The notes beneath the pieces were generated by a model. The model was not told where the DNA came from and did no database searches. It saw only the letters and a program-made list of their open reading frames with translations. Positions 12,792 through 16,466 of a stretch of 16,466 nt of DNA are shown piece after piece. This DNA is from Rudanella sp. Its GTDB lineage: Bacteria; Bacteroidota; Bacteroidia; Cytophagales; Spirosomataceae. A program made the translations under genes and the position numbers. The stretch is taken from positions 1 through 16,466 of the forward strand of contig JAJAYX010000790.1 of the NCBI GenBank assembly GCA_026785985.1, read 5' to 3'. The first letter of the stretch is position 1. The number at the start of each line of letters is the position of its first letter.

Positions 12792-14038
12792 ACATGGTTA
12801 CTGAAGACCTAAGCATAAATGCTGTTGGGGCACGAAATACCCCGGCAACCCCGGAAGGACCTATTCAGTATGTCAATGAACTGACTACACTGAACTTGGG
12901 TCCAACCCACCCGGCCACGCACGGAATTTTTCAGAACATCCTCCAAATGGATGGCGAAAAGATCGTGTCGGGGGAGCAAACCATTGGCTACATCCACCGG
13001 GCGTTTGAGAAAATCTCCGAACGGCGGCCTTTCTACCAGATCAAGGCCCTCACTGATCGGATGAACTACTGTTCGTCGCCGATTAACAACTTTGGCTGGG
13101 ACATGACCATGGAGAAGTTGCTGGGCGTGGAGGTGCCGAAACGGGCGCAGTATATCCGCGTGATTATGATGGAGTTAGCCCGTATTTCTGATCACCTGAT
13201 TTGCAATGGTATTCTGGGTGTAGATGCGGGTGCTTTTACGGGCTTCCTGTATTTGTTCCAGCAGCGCGAAGAGATTTACGAAATCTACGAAGAGATGTGC
13301 GGTGCCCGCCTAACCACCAATATGGGTCGGGTTGGAGGCATGGAGCGCGACCTGTCGCCCGAAGCTGTTCGGAAGATTCGCAAGTTTATCAAGACATTTC
13401 CCGTGGTGATGCGGGAGTTTGAAGCCCTCTTCAATCGTAACCGAATCTTTATGGATCGGGTGGTCGATGTGGGGCCAATCTCGGCGGAACGGGCACTCAA
13501 CTACGGGTTCACGGGGCCAAACCTCCGGGCGGCTGGCGTTGACTACGATGTTCGGGTGATGAACCCGTATTCGTCGTATGAAGACTTCGAGTTCGATATT
13601 CCGGTTGGGCAAAGTGGCGATACCTACGACCGATTCATGGTTCGTAACGAGGAAATCTGGCAAAGTTTGCGGATTGTGGAGCAGGCCCTCGAAAACCTGC
13701 CCGAAGGCCCGTATTATGCCGATGCCCCCGAATATTATTTGCCTCCAAAGCAGGAAGTCTATAAAAACATGGAAGCCCTGATCTATCATTTCAAGATTGT
13801 GATGGGCGAGATCGACGCGCCGGTTGGCGAGGTCTATCATGCTGTGGAAGGTGGCAACGGCGAACTGGGTTTCTACCTGATTAGCGACGGAGGCCGCGCT
13901 CCTTACCGGCTGCACTTCCGGCGGCCCTGTTTCATTTATTACCAGGCGTTCCCGGAGATGTGCAAGGGTACAACCCTGTCGGATGCTATCGTAATTATGA
14001 GTAGCCTGAACGTGATTGCCGGGGAGTTGGATGCATAG
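12788..14038 (+). CDS. nuoD: NADH-quinone oxidoreductase subunit D
   Basis: The 416-residue 49-kDa subunit forms the quinone-binding pocket with NuoB. Conserved blocks include GPTHPATHG (THPATHG at 40-46), GYIHRAFEK, DRMNYCSSPINN, the ARISDHL helix, NMGRVGGMERD, FTGPNLRAAGVDYDVR, and the C-terminal GELGFYLISDGG and PYRLHFRRP. The start ATG overlaps the nuoC stop, which favours 12788; an alternative ATG is two codons later (12794). The ending GELDA differs slightly from the usual GE(I/V)DR but the protein appears full length. It is spaced 12 bases from nuoE. Confidence 0.97.
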   Translation: MNMVTEDLSINAVGARNTPATPEGPIQYVNELTTLNLGPTHPATHGIFQNILQMDGEKIVSGEQTIGYIHRAFEKISERRPFYQIKALTDRMNYCSSPINNFGWDMTMEKLLGVEVPKRAQYIRVIMMELARISDHLICNGILGVDAGAFTGFLYLFQQREEIYEIYEEMCGARLTTNMGRVGGMERDLSPEAVRKIRKFIKTFPVVMREFEALFNRNRIFMDRVVDVGPISAERALNYGFTGPNLRAAGVDYDVRVMNPYSSYEDFEFDIPVGQSGDTYDRFMVRNEEIWQSLRIVEQALENLPEGPYYADAPEYYLPPKQEVYKNMEALIYHFKIVMGEIDAPVGEVYHAVEGGNGELGFYLISDGGRAPYRLHFRRPCFIYYQAFPEMCKGTTLSDAIVIMSSLNVIAGELDA

Positions 14039-14050
14039 TCTATTACCACC

Positions 14051-14551
14051 ATGACGACAGAGACGAACAACACAATACAATTTACGCCGGAACGATTAGA
14101 GAAGGCAACGGCAATCATTGCCCAGTATCCAGCAGGTAAACAGAAGTCGGCTTTGCTACCCCTGTTGCATTTATTGCAGGAGCAGGAGGGGTGGACGCCC
14201 GCTGAGGGCATGGATTATGTAGCCGAATTGCTTGATATTGAGCCGATTGAGGTATATGAAGTAGCTACGTTCTACACCATGTACCACGTCAATCCGGTTG
14301 GGAAGCATGTGATCGAGTACTGCCGGACAGGCCCTTGCTGCCTGATGGGTGGTGAAGAAGTGTATGCACATCTTCGGCAACGGCTGGGCATTGAAGCGGG
14401 ACAAACAACGGTTGATGGACAATTCACGATTAAAGAGGTGGAGTGCCTGGCTGCCTGCGGCATGGGACCTGTGTTTCAGGTGCGAGAAAAGTACTACATG
14501 AACCTGACCAACGAACGTGTTGACGAGATCATTGACGAACTGTCGAAATAA
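14051..14551 (+). CDS. nuoE: NADH-quinone oxidoreductase subunit E
   Basis: The 166-residue 24-kDa subunit (thioredoxin-like fold) binds the [2Fe-2S] cluster N1a next to the flavin in NuoF. The four ligands appear as C91-RTGP-C96 and C132-LAA-C136. C97 is an additional neighbouring Cys. VATFYTMYHV at 71-80 and the ECLAACGMGPVFQV segment are characteristic. It lies between nuoD and nuoF with gaps of 12 and 8 bases, so it belongs firmly to the operon. Confidence 0.97.
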   Translation: MTTETNNTIQFTPERLEKATAIIAQYPAGKQKSALLPLLHLLQEQEGWTPAEGMDYVAELLDIEPIEVYEVATFYTMYHVNPVGKHVIEYCRTGPCCLMGGEEVYAHLRQRLGIEAGQTTVDGQFTIKEVECLAACGMGPVFQVREKYYMNLTNERVDEIIDELSK

Positions 14552-14559
14552 CCCACACG

Positions 14560-15900
14560 ATGGCTACTAAAATATTAACTGAACATATTGCCGTTCCTGG
14601 TATCGAAACGTTCGACGTTTATCGGAAACAGGGCGGTTATGAGGCTGTTGAAAAAGCGATAAAGACAATGACTCCCGAAGCGTTGGTGGAGGAGGTCAAA
14701 AAGTCGGGGGTGCGGGGCCGGGGTGGCGCGGGTTTCCCGATGGGGATGAAATGGAGTTTTCTGGCCAAGCCGGAAGGCGTTCCCCGTTATCTGGTCTGCA
14801 ACGCCGATGAGTCGGAACCAGGCACGTTCAAAGATCACTACCTGATGAAGAATCTGCCTCACTTATTGATCGAAGGCATGATTGTGTCGAGCTTCGCGCT
14901 CGGGGCAAACAAGTCGTTTATCTACGTGCGGGGCGAGTTGATGTATGTGATTCACATCCTCGAAAAAGCCATTGCCGAAGCAAAAGCGGCAGGTTTCCTC
15001 GGCAAAAATATCCTCGGCAGCGGCTACGATCTTGAGTTGATTGTGCAGCCGGGCGGAGGAGCCTACATCTGTGGTGAGGAAACCGCTTTGCTCGAATCGC
15101 TGGAAGGCAAGCGCGGTAATCCTCGAAACAAACCGCCATTTCCTGCCGTAAAGGGCCTGTATCAAAGCCCGACGGTGGTGAATAATGTGGAGTCGATAGC
15201 GACCACGCCCTGGATTGTAAATAATGGGGGTGATGCCTATGCCGCCATTGGCATTGGTCGCTCCACGGGAACCAAACTGATTTCGGCATCAGGCCATATC
15301 AATAGGCCGGGCGTGTATGAAATTGATCTGGGTTTGCCGGTCGAAGATTTTATTTATGCCGACGAATGGTGCGGAGGGATTCGGCCCGGTCATAAGCTGA
15401 AAGCGGTGGTGGCCGGTGGGTCGTCTGTTCCTATTTTGCCCGCCAACCTGATTATGAATCTAACTAACGGCGACAAACGCCTGATGTCGTATGAATCGTT
15501 GTCGGAAGGCGGCTTCCAGACGGGGACAATGCTGGGTTCGGGCGGTTTTATCGTCTTCGATGAAACGGCCTGTATCGTGCGAAACACCTGGAACTTCGCT
15601 CGGTTCTATCATCACGAATCGTGCGGGCAATGCAGCCCCTGCCGAGAGGGAACGGGCTGGATGGAAAAAGTTTTGCATCGCATCGAGTATGGTCATGGTC
15701 ATCAGCAGGACTTGGATTTGCTGATTGATGTAGCCAAAAAGATTGAAGGAAATACCATTTGTCCGTTGGGTGATGCGGCAGCCTGGCCCGTTGCCAGCGC
15801 GATCCGGCACTTCCGCAACGAGTTTGAGTGGCACATTACCAACCCGCACGAGGCTACACAGCCCGGCGCGGTCTATAAAGGAGACATGGCACTGGTGTAG
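14560..15900 (+). CDS. nuoF: NADH-quinone oxidoreductase subunit F
   Basis: The 446-residue 51-kDa subunit binds NADH, FMN and cluster N3, and is where electrons enter complex I. GRGGAGFPMG from residue 53 and the CNADESEPGTFKDH block form the NADH/FMN site. AYICGEETALLESLEG from 168 is also diagnostic, as is PPFPAVKGLYQSPTVVNNVE. The N3 ligands are C355, C358 and C361 (SCGQCSPCREG) and C401 (TICPLGD). Length is normal and no frameshift is seen. The stop is followed 12 bases later by nuoG. Confidence 0.98.
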   Translation: MATKILTEHIAVPGIETFDVYRKQGGYEAVEKAIKTMTPEALVEEVKKSGVRGRGGAGFPMGMKWSFLAKPEGVPRYLVCNADESEPGTFKDHYLMKNLPHLLIEGMIVSSFALGANKSFIYVRGELMYVIHILEKAIAEAKAAGFLGKNILGSGYDLELIVQPGGGAYICGEETALLESLEGKRGNPRNKPPFPAVKGLYQSPTVVNNVESIATTPWIVNNGGDAYAAIGIGRSTGTKLISASGHINRPGVYEIDLGLPVEDFIYADEWCGGIRPGHKLKAVVAGGSSVPILPANLIMNLTNGDKRLMSYESLSEGGFQTGTMLGSGGFIVFDETACIVRNTWNFARFYHHESCGQCSPCREGTGWMEKVLHRIEYGHGHQQDLDLLIDVAKKIEGNTICPLGDAAAWPVASAIRHFRNEFEWHITNPHEATQPGAVYKGDMALV

Positions 15901-15912
15901 TGTATAGCAGAG

Positions 15913-16466
15913 ATGGAAGATATAAAACCGCAATTGTTTAAGGTTACTGTTGATGGTGTTGAGGTTGAGGTGGAACCCGGCACGACCATTTTGCAGGCGG
16001 CCCGTAAAATTGGACCGGATGTGGCTCCCCCCGCCATGTGCTATTACCAGCCGCTGAAAGGCAGTGGTGGTAAATGCCGGGCCTGTCTGGTGCGGGTAGC
16101 GGCTGGATCAGCCAAAGACCCTCGGCCGATGCCCAAGTTAGTTGCCTCGTGCATCACGCCCGTGCAGGATGGCATGGTGGTGGAAAATACAAGCAGTCCG
16201 CAAGTGTTGGAAGCCCGCAAAGGCATTGTGGAGTTTCTGCTCATTAACCACCCCCTTGATTGCCCCGTTTGCGATCAGGCGGGTGAGTGCGACCTGCAAA
16301 ACTTTGCGTTTGAGCATGGCGCGGCTCAAACCCGCTACGAAGAAGATCGCCGGACGTTCGACAAGCACGACTTAGGGCCGTATATTCAACTGCACATGAC
16401 GCGCTGCATTCTGTGCTACCGGTGTGTGCATACGGCCGATCAGATCACCAACAAGCGGGTTCATGG
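15913..16466 (+). CDS. nuoG: NADH-quinone oxidoreductase subunit G, N-terminal part (3' end outside window)
   Basis: The frame is open to the right edge, giving 184 complete codons. This is the 75-kDa-type subunit that carries Fe-S clusters between the flavin and N2. An N-terminal ferredoxin-like domain has the N1b ligands C43, C55, C58 and C80 (GKCRACLV; SCITPV). The His/Cys set for N5 is H113, C117, C120 and C126 (NHPLDCPVCDQAGEC). The first three Cys of N4 are C165, C168 and C171 (RCILCYRC), the fourth lying beyond the window. The start at 15913 matches the usual short N-terminus. Whether a molybdopterin-like C-terminal domain is full or reduced cannot be seen. Confidence 0.95.
   Translation, partial: MEDIKPQLFKVTVDGVEVEVEPGTTILQAARKIGPDVAPPAMCYYQPLKGSGGKCRACLVRVAAGSAKDPRPMPKLVASCITPVQDGMVVENTSSPQVLEARKGIVEFLLINHPLDCPVCDQAGECDLQNFAFEHGAAQTRYEEDRRTFDKHDLGPYIQLHMTRCILCYRCVHTADQITNKRVH

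Noticed and set aside
13310..14080. 256-codon antisense open frame opposite nuoD
   Set aside because: It lies almost wholly over the conserved NuoD frame. The protein shows no recognisable family or signal, and such frames arise from the codon bias of the real gene.
15460..15933. 157-codon antisense open frame opposite nuoF
   Set aside because: It mirrors NuoF codons, has no family features, and has no promoter-like element before it.

Overview
The window looks like chromosomal DNA of a Bacteroidota bacterium, most likely Cytophagales and close to Spirosoma. This is inferred from gene content and signals, not from a database search. The support is: two secreted proteins with type IX secretion (T9SS) C-terminal sorting domains, a Bacteroidota-style TonB energy transducer, an adenylate kinase of the short-LID type, and several matches to the Bacteroidota promoter form TTG-N18-TAnnTTTG. 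Strong Shine-Dalgarno sequences are rare. All supported genes lie on the + strand. I see no tRNA, rRNA, CRISPR array, insertion sequence, integrase or attachment site.

Bases 1-3691 form an envelope module: the 3' end of a tonB-type gene, a 77-residue two-helix membrane protein overlapping it by one base, a PstS-like substrate-binding lipoprotein, and a secreted tetratricopeptide-repeat (TPR) protein. The TPR gene has its own well-formed promoter and ends at a strong intrinsic terminator. Bases 3750-5529 carry the housekeeping pair adk and obgE, behind their own -7 element. The adk-obgE gap holds a possible hairpin around a Shine-Dalgarno-like tract.

Bases 5574-10742 hold two paralogous secreted proteins. 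Each has a signal peptide, an SGNH-type sialate O-acetylesterase-like (SASA/DUF303) domain, a variable number of Ig-like repeats and a T9SS tail. A perfect-stem terminator and then a clear promoter separate them. They probably act on acetylated glycans at the cell surface or outside the cell.

Bases 10852-16466 are the first part of a respiratory complex I operon: nuoA, nuoB, an inserted DUF29-like gene, nuoC, nuoD, nuoE, nuoF and the first 184 codons of nuoG. The Fe-S ligands of NuoB (N2), NuoE (N1a), NuoF (N3) and NuoG (N1b, N5 and the first three of N4) are present, so the complex looks functional. The small DUF29-like gene, closely spaced between nuoB and nuoC, is the least expected gene here. 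Together with the diverged pair of T9SS esterases and the PstS-like/TPR module beside TonB, it is what I would examine first.
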